Of a stretch of DNA of 64,000 bases, positions 33,685 to 42,398 are shown one piece after another (positions within the stretch are counted from its first letter, which is position 1; every line of letters starts with the position of its first letter). The stretch spans positions 22,231 to 86,230 of the forward strand of contig NZ_CAMYBV010000009.1 of assembly GCF_947254095.1 (NCBI RefSeq). Reading direction: 5' to 3'. The translations under genes were made by a program, and so were the position numbers. The DNA is from an uncultured Mobiluncus sp. (GTDB lineage Bacteria; Actinomycetota; Actinomycetes; Actinomycetales; Actinomycetaceae). The notes beneath the pieces are model-generated. The model did no database searches and was not told where the DNA came from. It was given only the letters and a program-made list of their open reading frames with translations.

Positions 33685-35694
33685 CTATTGAGGAGGCATC
33701 CCCGTCACGACACGCTGTTTCGGGGCGAGCCGTTTCTTGGGTAGCAGCGGAGCTTTGTCCCCTTCCAAGGTCAGCGGCCAGGCGTTGACCACGGCTTGGG
33801 CGAAACGACGGGAACGTTCCGAGTTTCCGATCGTGTTGCAGTGTACCCCGTCACCGGTGATGAACCATTCCGGACGCATATCCTTGTCCCACGGGTAAAC
33901 CCACATATTCGGGTAGCGTTTCTGCTGGTGGTAGAGTTCTGCGTTCCAAGCGTCCATAACATCTTTGGTGTACCACCTGGGTGATCCGTTCGGGTTCACC
34001 ACGGTCGTAATCCACAGCACCGGGTACTTCGGGCCAATAATGTCCATAGTGGCGCGAATATGGGTGTCATAGTCGGTGCCGCCATAGACATTCATGTTCG
34101 CGGCATCGTTCGTTCCCAAGGCAATCACGAAGCACGAGTCCTTATCAATCCCACCGGCGAGGATTTCGCGGATGGAATCGTTTCCGGATGGATATTCCTG
34201 GAAGCCCTGATTGGTGGCACGAGCCCCGAAACTTGAGTTGGTAACTTTCGTGGCGCCGGTAGCCGTGTAGGTCTTGGTGGCATTGTCTGCCGGATTGAGT
34301 ACCCCTGCATCGGTAAACATTGCTAGGGAGGTGGAATCTCCCACATGGATGATTTGGTGGCATCGGGTGTGGCTCGCCGCGAGGGCGCGTGCCTGAGCCG
34401 CTTTGCGCTCCCGTTCCGCTTGGGCCTTCGCTAGGGCGGCCTTTTTCGCTTCGAGTTGGTCGTGATAGCTCGTGGCAGCTTCAGTTGGTATTCCGACCAG
34501 GGCAAAGATGAGGAAGAAAGCGAGGGGGAAAGACAACAGGGCGTGAGGTAGGGAGGCTTTGCGAGTCAACCACCGCCACAGCGGGACAAAGAATCCATTG
34601 CGGCGAATGGGATCTTCGACCAGGATCCAAGATAATGCGGCCAAGCCAATGGTTGCCCCAATGATGACCAGGGCCCTGACAATAGCCGGCACCACCTGCA
34701 GAGGAGTGTAAAGGAAAGCGATGAGGGGCATATGCCACAGATACAAGGCGTAAGACCTCTCGCCAATCCAGGCGAGGGGACGCAACGCAAAAAGCTTATA
34801 TATCCGCGTGTAGCGGTTCGAGATGGCAAAGAGCAGCGCCGCGGTAGCCAGCGAGAGAACCACCAGTAAGCCGTTAAATAAAGCTGGTGAAGAATCAGGA
34901 ATAAAGATATAAATGGCCAGCACAGCGCCCAGACCAAGCCATCCCAATACTTCAGCCAGGTAGCGATCCTGTCGAAAGATTACCCTGCCGACGAGGGGGC
35001 GTGTCGTGTTCGGGTCGGTGGGCCTGATCATGATGATGGCGAGAATGGCACCCACGAGCAGGCCGCCCGCGCGAGTATCGGTGCCCTCGTAGAGGCGGGT
35101 GGCGTCCATGCCGAGTGAATATCCGTAGGCTAGCCACACGAAAGAAGCCGCGGCGAGTATCGAGGTGAGGATTACCAGCGGCAGGCGGCGACCGCGGCTG
35201 ATGACCAGTAGTAATAGCAACACTAGCGGCCAGAACAGATAGAACTGCTCCTCAACAGACAGCGACCACATGTGTTCAAAGGGGCTCTGGGAGAACTGGT
35301 CAAAATAGGAATCACCCCAGAAGATGGTGGCCCAGTTATTGACGTAGAAAATAGCGGTGAGCCCGCCGAGACGATAGTCCGGCCAGTTTTCGGCTTTAAA
35401 GAACGGCGTTAGTGCCCAGATGACCAGCACCGTTAGGATGACTGCGGGCATTAAGCGGCGCAGACGGCGCAGCCAAAAAGTCTTTAGCCCCAGGTTGCCG
35501 CGGCGATACCAGGAACGCATGAGGTTACCGGTGATTAGGAAACCCGAGATGGTAAAGAATACGCCGACACCAGCCAAACCGCCCGGCATCCATCTGAAGC
35601 CAAGGTGGTAGCAAATGACACCGAGGACCGCGAGGGTTCTCAAACCATCGATGCCCGGATTGTAGCGCGACTCGTTACCTATTGGCTTTGGCAT
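33685..35694 (-). CDS. Acyltransferase 3 / SGNH hydrolase, OatA-like
   Basis: About 669 residues. The N-terminal ~370 form an acyltransferase-3 domain with ~10 membrane helices, starting YNPGIDGLRTLAVLGVICYH and containing the catalytic His region and WSLSVEEQFYLFWPLVLLL. After an Ala/Lys/Arg-rich coiled linker, an extracellular SGNH domain has the nucleophile in HVGDSTSLAMF, the GTNDA block and the Asp-His pair in GDGVHCN. Peptidoglycan O-acetylation (lysozyme resistance) is the usual role. ATG 35694 is preferred over a GTG 11 codons upstream. Confidence 0.85.
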   Translation of the reverse strand: MPKPIGNESRYNPGIDGLRTLAVLGVICYHLGFRWMPGGLAGVGVFFTISGFLITGNLMRSWYRRGNLGLKTFWLRRLRRLMPAVILTVLVIWALTPFFKAENWPDYRLGGLTAIFYVNNWATIFWGDSYFDQFSQSPFEHMWSLSVEEQFYLFWPLVLLLLLVISRGRRLPLVILTSILAAASFVWLAYGYSLGMDATRLYEGTDTRAGGLLVGAILAIIMIRPTDPNTTRPLVGRVIFRQDRYLAEVLGWLGLGAVLAIYIFIPDSSPALFNGLLVVLSLATAALLFAISNRYTRIYKLFALRPLAWIGERSYALYLWHMPLIAFLYTPLQVVPAIVRALVIIGATIGLAALSWILVEDPIRRNGFFVPLWRWLTRKASLPHALLSFPLAFFLIFALVGIPTEAATSYHDQLEAKKAALAKAQAERERKAAQARALAASHTRCHQIIHVGDSTSLAMFTDAGVLNPADNATKTYTATGATKVTNSSFGARATNQGFQEYPSGNDSIREILAGGIDKDSCFVIALGTNDAANMNVYGGTDYDTHIRATMDIIGPKYPVLWITTVVNPNGSPRWYTKDVMDAWNAELYHQQKRYPNMWVYPWDKDMRPEWFITGDGVHCNTIGNSERSRRFAQAVVNAWPLTLEGDKAPLLPKKRLAPKQRVVTGMPPQ

Positions 35695-35804
35695 AGTGGT
35701 TGCTATGATACCTTTCCCCAACCGCACAATTTAAACTAGAGCGATTAGGCCGCGAATTTGGGGCTCAATTAATCTCTCGCGGGGGACTTTTGTAACATGG
35801 GGAC

Positions 35805-37433
35805 ATGAAAACGACGACCCTGCCGATAGAGATATACGACACTACTTTGCGTGACGGTGCCCAGATGGAGGGCATTTCGCTGTCCGTCGCGGACAAGCTG
35901 AGTATTGCTCAAGCTCTTGATGATCTGGGGGTTAGCTTTATCGAAGGCGGCTGGCCCGGCGCGATTCCGAAAGATACCGAGTTCTTTGCGCTGGCGTTGT
36001 CGAAACTGCAACTGCGCCATGCGACCCTGGCCGCTTTTGGCGCCACCCGCAAGGTGGGTACCAAAGCTAGCGAAGATCCGCAGGTGCTGGCACTGTTGGA
36101 TTCCGGAGCGCCGGTCATTACCCTGGTGGCAAAATCAGATTTGCGCCACGTCACGGATGCTCTGAAAACCACCGGTCAAGAAAACTTGGCGATGGTGCGC
36201 GACACGGTGCAGTTTCTGGTCAAGGCTGGTCGGCGGGTGTTCGTGGATGCCGAACATTATTTTGACGGCTTGACTCACGATGCCCAATATGGGCTGAAAG
36301 TGCTGGAAGCCGCCGGACAAGCAGGGGCGGAAGCTGTCGTGCTGTGTGACACCAACGGGGGTAACCTGCCCTCAACCATCGGCGTAAAAGTCGCTGAAGC
36401 CCGCGACTATCTGGACAAACACGGCCTTGAGCAGGTCAAAATCGGGATTCATACCCACAATGACACGGGGTGTGCCGTGGCGAACGCTATGGCCGCCGTT
36501 GAGGCCGGGGCGGTACAGGTCCAGGGCTGCGTAAACGGCTACGGGGAGCGCACCGGCAACGCCGACATCCTCACCCTTATCGGCAACATTGAAATCAAAA
36601 TGGGCCGACCCGCCCTTCTGAATGAAAACGGTCTGACCGAGCTGACCCGCACCTCACACCGGGTGGCGGAAATTACGAATCTGCAGCCTTCCAAGCGCCT
36701 GCCTTACGTGGGCGATTCCTCGTTTGCGCACAAAGCGGGTCTGCACGCCTCGGCTATCCGCGTGAATCCGGACTTGTATCAGCATATTGATCCCGCGACA
36801 GTCGGCAACGATATGCGAATGCTGGTTTCCGAGATGGCGGGACGAGCTTCGGTCCAGCTGAAAGCCAAAGAGATGGGCATCGACCTGTCCGGGACGCCTT
36901 ACCTGACCGGCCGGGTGGTGGAAGCGGTGAAGGAAAAAGAGTCCCACGGTTACGTTTTCGATGCGGCTGACGCGTCCTTTGAGCTGCTGGTGCGGGCACA
37001 AGGCGGGGACTTGCCGACCTATTTTGAGGTGGAGACGTGGCGAACTTTGGTTCAAGCCGGTCGGGCTTCCCTCAGCGAGAACGGCGAAGCGGAGGCTGAA
37101 GCCACCGTCAAGCTGCGGACTCGTGACGGCCGCAAAGTCGTCACCGGGGAAGGCAACGGTCCGGTGAACGCGCTGGACCATGCGCTGCGCCAGGCGCTGT
37201 CCGGAACGTATCCGGCTATCACCGATTTTGAACTCATCGATTACAAAGTGCGGATTTTAGATACGACCTTTGGCACGGACGCGACCGTGCGCGTGCTGAT
37301 TACCACCACGAACGGTGAGGCGCAGTGGACCACGGTCGGGGTGGGCGAGGACGTGATTGAAGCGTCCTGGGAAGCCCTGGTTGAGTCTGTGACCTGGGGG
37401 TTGATGCATCTCGGGGTGCGTCCCAAAGTCTAG
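35805..37433 (+). CDS. cimA: Citramalate synthase
   Basis: Condenses pyruvate and acetyl-CoA to (R)-citramalate, giving a threonine-independent route to 2-ketobutyrate and isoleucine. The HMGL-like barrel opens IYDTTLRDGAQMEGISLSV, and the metal His pair is in GIHTHNDTGCAVAN. Then come NGYGERTGNAD and a C-terminal LeuA-type regulatory domain (from about residue 400). The length (542) and the DGAQMEGIS variant separate it from LeuA, which is encoded separately at 42.4 kb. It is divergent from the acyltransferase. Confidence 0.9.
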   Translation: MKTTTLPIEIYDTTLRDGAQMEGISLSVADKLSIAQALDDLGVSFIEGGWPGAIPKDTEFFALALSKLQLRHATLAAFGATRKVGTKASEDPQVLALLDSGAPVITLVAKSDLRHVTDALKTTGQENLAMVRDTVQFLVKAGRRVFVDAEHYFDGLTHDAQYGLKVLEAAGQAGAEAVVLCDTNGGNLPSTIGVKVAEARDYLDKHGLEQVKIGIHTHNDTGCAVANAMAAVEAGAVQVQGCVNGYGERTGNADILTLIGNIEIKMGRPALLNENGLTELTRTSHRVAEITNLQPSKRLPYVGDSSFAHKAGLHASAIRVNPDLYQHIDPATVGNDMRMLVSEMAGRASVQLKAKEMGIDLSGTPYLTGRVVEAVKEKESHGYVFDAADASFELLVRAQGGDLPTYFEVETWRTLVQAGRASLSENGEAEAEATVKLRTRDGRKVVTGEGNGPVNALDHALRQALSGTYPAITDFELIDYKVRILDTTFGTDATVRVLITTTNGEAQWTTVGVGEDVIEASWEALVESVTWGLMHLGVRPKV

Positions 37434-37463
37434 TTTGGTAGGTTCATGCCGTATTTTTCACAA

Positions 37464-37496
37464 GTTTCCTCGACTGAGTTTTCCAGTCGGGGAAAC
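37464..37496 (+). terminator. Terminator after cimA
   Basis: Arms GTTTCCTCGACTG and CAGTCGGGGAAAC pair with one T-G wobble; the loop is about seven bases and ATTTTT follows. The site is 31 bases past the cimA stop. Confidence 0.75.
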
Positions 37497-37548
37497 GTCA
37501 TTTTTGGCGAATTATGTTGTGACAGCACCAAAAAGGCCGGAAAAAGCC

Positions 37549-37575
37549 TAAAATGTTAGCGGTGAACAGCGATGA
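37549..37575 (+). promoter_or_regulatory. Possible sigma-28 (flagellar) promoter upstream of two chemoreceptors
   Basis: TAAA at 37549, 15 bases, then AGCGATGA. This matches the FliA pattern TAAA-N15-GCCGATAA in the key TAAA and CGAT positions. It is 70 bases before the first receptor's ATG. The match is partial and a chance hit is possible. Confidence 0.35.
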
Positions 37576-37644
37576 TGTTCCATGTCATCGGAAAATTCGA
37601 TTTACCTGACACGGAAAAATTTTCAAGGAAGGCGGCGTTCTTAG

Positions 37645-39312
37645 ATGTCTAAGAAAAAGGCGGCACCAGTACAAACCGGCGCTACCGTGCAAGTTGGCGA
37701 GAGCCTGAAGACTGATGGTAAAAAATTCCCCTTAGGGAAAAAGATGTTCTTGGTCAATATGACTGCAGCTATAGCAGCGATTCTGCTGTTAGCAGTGGAA
37801 TGGATTGGACTCGGAATTGCGAACTCAGACGTCTCCCAAAAGGACTCCAGTTCGGTGACTTCGCAGGAAATTACCAAACTGGCGGAGGAATGGCGCTCCG
37901 CGGAATTCCTCTGGTCGCAGGGCATCTATACCGCTCTGCGCGGTGATCCGAACGCATTGAAAACTTTTGGGGAATATCTCCAGAATCTCGATTCCTTCGA
38001 CCAACACGTGTCGAATTTCCCCACAGAACAGCTCAGTGCCCAAAATCAGGCCACTTTCGAGACGATAAAATCAGATACCGCATCACTAAATTCCATATTG
38101 ACGAAGGTCAGCGGATCCGTAACTTCACTGGATGGTCTGCGTGGCGCGGTGGTAGCCGAAGTGGAAAATATCCGTAACGTGTCGACCTCAATCAGCGATA
38201 ATATCGGGAAACTGAGCGAGGATTTGAACGTCCAAAACCAAGCTGCTAGCGCCAGGATAAAATTTATTCAGCCCCTGACGATTGCGGCAATTATCGTTAC
38301 CGGTGTGGTGACGTTACTCATCATGCTGTTATTGAACCTTAAGATGTCGCGAGGCTTCGTGAAATCGGCTCAGGAAAGTTCCGCTGCCTTGAATCAACTT
38401 TCCCGCAAAGACCTGACCATTCATCCCGCCAAACACACCAATGACGAAATCGGACGTTTGGCGGACAAGCTCGTGGTGGCAGCCGAAAAGTTGCGTAACA
38501 TTTTTGGTCAAACCGTGACGACAGCCGAGGAAGTGCATGTCACCACGAAAAAGATGGTGGGTGACGGTCATGACCTCATCGGCACTATTGAACAGGCCAG
38601 TAACGTGATTACTTCCGTTGCGGCTGCGGCCGAGCAGGTTTCTACGAGCATCGCAACGGTGGCAGCAGCTGCGGAGGAAATGGGTGCCTCGATTCGGGAG
38701 ATTTCATCGAATGCCAATGAGGCTGCGAAAGTTGCTACGGAAGCTACCGAAGTAGCGGCGCAGACGAACGAAACCGTGACCAAGCTGGGTGAATCCAGCC
38801 AAGAAATTGGTGAGGTCATTGAAACGATTACAGCGGTGGCGGAACAGACCAACCTGTTGGCGCTCAACGCTACTATTGAGGCGGCTCGAGCCGGCGACGC
38901 TGGCCTCGGGTTTGCGGTTGTGGCTAGTGAGGTAAAGGACTTGGCTGCGGAAACCACGACAGCCACCGCTGACGTAGCCTCACGGATTGAACAGATTCAG
39001 GTCGATACCGGTCAAGCGGTCGAGGCCATCAACCAAATTAGTGACATCATTGCTCAAATCAACGATTTCCAGGCCACTATTGCGGCAGCAGTGGAAGAAC
39101 AAACTGCCACCACCAATGAGATGACCAAATCTATTTCGGAAGCATCCTCCGGATCGACCGAGATTGCTGCCAATATCAACGAGATTGCCCAAACGACTAA
39201 CAACAGTGCTGCTAACCTGCGTGATTCTGTTGGCAGAGCGGAAGGCGTGGTGAATCAGACCCAAGATTTGAACCAGCAACTTAGCGAATTTACCTACCGG
39301 GAAGGACAGTGA
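37645..39312 (+). CDS. Methyl-accepting chemotaxis protein
   Basis: 555 residues: a cytoplasmic Lys-rich leader, TM1 about residues 36-57, an extracellular helical sensor of ~150 residues, TM2 about 213-232, HAMP (SAALNQLSRKDLTIHPAKHT) and the signalling hairpin with EQTNLLALNATIEAARAGDA at the tip. The sensor domain is not a recognised named fold. The stop overlaps the start of the next receptor gene, so the pair is translationally coupled. Confidence 0.93.
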   Translation: MSKKKAAPVQTGATVQVGESLKTDGKKFPLGKKMFLVNMTAAIAAILLLAVEWIGLGIANSDVSQKDSSSVTSQEITKLAEEWRSAEFLWSQGIYTALRGDPNALKTFGEYLQNLDSFDQHVSNFPTEQLSAQNQATFETIKSDTASLNSILTKVSGSVTSLDGLRGAVVAEVENIRNVSTSISDNIGKLSEDLNVQNQAASARIKFIQPLTIAAIIVTGVVTLLIMLLLNLKMSRGFVKSAQESSAALNQLSRKDLTIHPAKHTNDEIGRLADKLVVAAEKLRNIFGQTVTTAEEVHVTTKKMVGDGHDLIGTIEQASNVITSVAAAAEQVSTSIATVAAAAEEMGASIREISSNANEAAKVATEATEVAAQTNETVTKLGESSQEIGEVIETITAVAEQTNLLALNATIEAARAGDAGLGFAVVASEVKDLAAETTTATADVASRIEQIQVDTGQAVEAINQISDIIAQINDFQATIAAAVEEQTATTNEMTKSISEASSGSTEIAANINEIAQTTNNSAANLRDSVGRAEGVVNQTQDLNQQLSEFTYREGQ

Positions 39313-40979
39313 GAATCATGACTCAGACGAATCCGGTCAACCAGCTAGGGGAGCAGGGAATGAAGAATCAACCGAATGATACGACGAAACCGCAAAAGGC
39401 TTACAAGCGCACCACCCTGTTGAAGCGACTGTTCAGAGGAGCCTTGCCGGGGTTCGTGGGAGTGCTCATCTTGGGGCTAGCCTGCGTGATTACGATGGCT
39501 CAGACTAACCACAGCACGAAAGAATACCTAGAGGCATCGACCAACTCGGAAAATCTATCTTTGATGGAAGCTGAGATTTATGAGATTGGTCAGCATCAAT
39601 ACGCTTATGCGCGTTCCGTCTTGGAAGGCCAGCCCGACGAGGAGCAAGCCAAACAGCTGCAAGCCACCCAAGATGCTTTGGAAGATAATGTCCAAACGGT
39701 TATCGACACCACGAACTCTGACCAGGTGCGTACGGCAGCTCAAGAAATCATGAAATCTTTCGCTAACCTGCGTGAGGTCGTGGCGCAATCGACTTCGGAA
39801 TTACAAGCCAGCCAGGGACAAAATTCTGAAACCTTGAACACGGTCGTCCCCCAGACCATCAGCGATATGGTCACTCAGGAAGATCAGCTCACACCACTGC
39901 TGAAGCAAGAGCTAGATCAGTCAAAGAAGGACATGGATGACCAACGCCTCCGGGGACTGATTTTTCAGACCATTGTCTTGGTTCTGCTGGTGGTCTTAGC
40001 GGTAATAATTATGGGTAAAGTGCGCCGCTCTATCACTCGTTCCGTGGAGTCTGTGGAAACTGTGGTGAAAGGTTTGACTCAAGGTGACTTGACGCGCAGT
40101 GCGGTCATCAATTCCAATGATGAGCTGGCGGACATGTCGCGGGCGGTGAATCTATCCAATTCGACCTTGCGAGAGGCCTTTGGGTCGGCGGCTCGCACTT
40201 CCGAGGCGGTTCGTTCCGAGTCTGAGACAGTGGTTAATTTGACCTCCAAGACTGCTCAGGCTGCCGCTGATTCGGCCGCACAAGCCACCGCTGTGGCAGG
40301 CGCGGCGGAACAGGTTTCCTTCAACGTTCAGACCGTTGCTGCGGGTGCAGAAGAGATGGGGTCGGCTATCCGGGAGATTTCGTCTAACGCTAACGAGGCG
40401 GCGCGGGTTGCCCAGGAGGCTACCGAAGCGGCCGCGGTCACCACTGAAACTGTTGAAAAACTGGGCAAATCGTCGAAAGAAATTGACGATGTCATCCACA
40501 CCATTACCGCTATAGCGGAGCAAACCAACCTGCTGGCGCTCAACGCCACTATTGAGGCGGCGCGAGCTGGCGAAGCGGGTAAGGGCTTTGCGGTAGTTGC
40601 CGGTGAGGTGAAGGATTTGGCGGCGGAGACGGCTAAAGCCACCGATGACATCACTGGACGGATTGCCAAGATTCAAGATGACACGGATTCCGCGGTGACG
40701 GCTATCCGGCGTATCTCCGAGATTATTTCCCAAATCAACGACTTCCAAACCACGATTGCCGCCGCGGTCGAGGAACAGACTGCCACCACGAATGAGATGG
40801 CGCGTTCTGTGACGGAGGCAGCCTCCGGTTCTTCCACGATTGCGACGAATATCGGCCAGTTTGCCGGGGCTGCTAGCCAAGCGGTGGAACCGTTGAACGC
40901 CCTGACTGCGACCGCTTCGGATTTGCAGTCCAAAGCCGCGGATTTGCGTGCGGAGCTGGGCAAATTCAAGTATGAATGA
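39309..40979 (+). CDS. Methyl-accepting chemotaxis protein
   Basis: Second receptor of a coupled pair. GTG at 39309 overlaps the previous stop; ATG at 39318 behind GAAGGACAG is an equally good start. TM1 is near residues 48-65, TM2 near 218-235, followed by HAMP (VVKGLTQGDLTRSAV) and the hairpin with EQTNLLALNATIEAARAGEA. The ~150-residue outer domain differs from the first receptor, while the signalling domains are very similar, so the pair probably senses two signals and may form mixed arrays. Confidence 0.92.
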   Translation: MRIMTQTNPVNQLGEQGMKNQPNDTTKPQKAYKRTTLLKRLFRGALPGFVGVLILGLACVITMAQTNHSTKEYLEASTNSENLSLMEAEIYEIGQHQYAYARSVLEGQPDEEQAKQLQATQDALEDNVQTVIDTTNSDQVRTAAQEIMKSFANLREVVAQSTSELQASQGQNSETLNTVVPQTISDMVTQEDQLTPLLKQELDQSKKDMDDQRLRGLIFQTIVLVLLVVLAVIIMGKVRRSITRSVESVETVVKGLTQGDLTRSAVINSNDELADMSRAVNLSNSTLREAFGSAARTSEAVRSESETVVNLTSKTAQAAADSAAQATAVAGAAEQVSFNVQTVAAGAEEMGSAIREISSNANEAARVAQEATEAAAVTTETVEKLGKSSKEIDDVIHTITAIAEQTNLLALNATIEAARAGEAGKGFAVVAGEVKDLAAETAKATDDITGRIAKIQDDTDSAVTAIRRISEIISQINDFQTTIAAAVEEQTATTNEMARSVTEAASGSSTIATNIGQFAGAASQAVEPLNALTATASDLQSKAADLRAELGKFKYE

Positions 40980-41104
40980 GCACGGTCGGGCTGTCTGACC
41001 GACTCGCGAAACAACTCAATAGTGAGGTGAAACCTCACGCTGGTGCCCTCCTATGGCTTAAACTTTAGTTATAATCACCCTTGCAGCCAAAGGAGGGCAT
41101 CAAC

Positions 41105-42220
41105 GTGATTGGTTCGGTCCAGGAGTTCGCTCGCCTGTGCACTTCGGAAAACGAAGAGGACTTCATGCGGGCGATGACGGACGTGGCGCCGACTTTTATC
41201 TGGGAGGAAGTCATTCGTACCCGCCCGGAGCTGGCTGAATACGTGGCGCAAGCACAGAATTTGCCCGATACTGTCTTTGAAACCATCGCGCTGTTTGCCC
41301 CGTGGCGGGCGCGCTACCTAGTCGCGATGCAGGAGCGCACCCCCGCTTATGTACTCGCTAAACTCGCCAAAGACGGCGATAGCCGGGTGCAAAAGGCGGC
41401 GGTAGCTAATGAGCTGACTCCGTTGAAAGTCATTGCCGAGCTGCGTGAGGATGCGAACGAGGAAATCGCCCAGTTGGCGCGCTTGACGTGGACTGAGCGG
41501 GCAGAAAAACGTGCGGGTAAGCATTCAGGGCGGCCCGAAGCCACGTGGGATGTTCCCCAACCGCCGGGCAATGCCGAGTCCGAGGGCGGCGAGGTCTCCC
41601 GCTACAAGTCATATTTTGACGAGCTGTGTGCTCAGCGCGGCCTGACGGAGGCTGAGGTAGTGCGGGGGTTTGACCCTCGCGATCCACAACTGCCGCTAGC
41701 GCCCGAAGAACCGTGGGTGGTTGCTCCCTGGGGTGACGAGGGGTATGTGGTCGGCTCACAGCGCGGTGCCGAGTTCGCTGCCTACGAAGTGTTGCCTGAC
41801 TTGGAATCGGCGGTTTCCCTGGTCGCCAGGTTAGTGCGGGAAAAGCCCGAAACTAGCGAGTTACCGGGTAACGCCGCCGAGCGCGGTCACCGCACCGCCG
41901 TCGGAATCGACGCCCGCACGATTTCCCGTGGCGGGAAACCCGGCTCCAACGAGCTACGTCCCGGCGACCTGCTGGATTGCTTCGACGATGATAAGGCCCA
42001 ATTCTTGTTTGCTCTGGGCACACCTCTGGCACAGCGGGGGATTCGCCTGAAAAATGAAAAGCCCTACCGAGCTTTTGAGGTCATGGCGCCCCTGCCACTG
42101 GCAGTTTTGGAGGGACTCACCGCAAAAACTCCGCGTAATCCGGGGGGCGGAGCGATTGTGGTTTTGGACAAGCCCCTGCGGTGGTATCTGGACCACAACT
42201 TCCTGCGTGAACTGCGTTAA
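41105..42220 (+). CDS. LRV-repeat protein with a TNT-like C-terminal domain
   Basis: About 371 residues. Residues ~20-125 hold helical repeats of leucine-rich-variant/HEAT style (TPAYVLAKLAKDGDSRVQKA, TPLKVIAELREDANEEIAQL). The C-terminal ~90 residues follow the pattern of the tuberculosis necrotizing toxin (TNT) glycohydrolase fold: GDLLDCFDDDKAQFLFALGT, PYRAFEVMAPLPLAVLEG, then PGGGAIVVLDKPLRWYL. From memory, TNT proteins have Gln after GGG-x in this place; here the sequence is GGGAIVV, so activity may be lost or altered. No signal peptide or ESX element is visible. GTG 41105 is chosen behind AAAGGAGGG. Confidence 0.55.
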   Translation: MIGSVQEFARLCTSENEEDFMRAMTDVAPTFIWEEVIRTRPELAEYVAQAQNLPDTVFETIALFAPWRARYLVAMQERTPAYVLAKLAKDGDSRVQKAAVANELTPLKVIAELREDANEEIAQLARLTWTERAEKRAGKHSGRPEATWDVPQPPGNAESEGGEVSRYKSYFDELCAQRGLTEAEVVRGFDPRDPQLPLAPEEPWVVAPWGDEGYVVGSQRGAEFAAYEVLPDLESAVSLVARLVREKPETSELPGNAAERGHRTAVGIDARTISRGGKPGSNELRPGDLLDCFDDDKAQFLFALGTPLAQRGIRLKNEKPYRAFEVMAPLPLAVLEGLTAKTPRNPGGGAIVVLDKPLRWYLDHNFLRELR

Positions 42221-42287
42221 TTTCTCATACTGAGACAGCAATTTCGTAAAGTGAAACCCGTGGTACCATGGGACTGTGTCGCAAACC

Positions 42288-42320
42288 ATGCTGCTGTTGC
42301 CTAACCGCGTAGGGCTCTGA
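42288..42320 (+). CDS. leuL: leuA leader peptide, MLLLPNRVGL
   Basis: Ten-codon frame with three consecutive leucine codons (CTG CTG TTG) right after ATG and a fourth Leu (CTC) before the stop. It ends 78 bases before leuA. The Leu codons (42291-42300, CTGCTGTTGC) are perfectly complementary to GCAACAGCAG (42374-42383), just ahead of the leuA ribosome site. Ribosome stalling at Leu codons would block that pairing, so leucine shortage would free leuA. Leucine leaders of leuA are known in other actinobacteria; this exact layout is inferred. Confidence 0.75.
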   Translation: MLLLPNRVGL

Positions 42321-42324
42321 ATCA

Positions 42325-42383
42325 GCCAGGCCCCCTGCGCGGAGTTCTCGCGTGCCTGGCAACTTAGATAAAAGCAACAGCAG
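42325..42383 (+). promoter_or_regulatory. leuA attenuator: hairpin and sequence complementary to the leader Leu codons
   Basis: GCCAGGC (42325-42331) pairs with GCCTGGC (42354-42360), with an inner GCGCG/CGCG helix. Fourteen bases later GCAACAGCAG (42374-42383) is the perfect complement of the three Leu codons in the leader. That segment ends three bases before AAAGGA, the leuA ribosome site. Pairing of the loop-external segments around this hairpin would form a long-range helix controlled by leader translation. Confidence 0.65.
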
Positions 42384-42398
42384 TAAAGGATTTTCACC

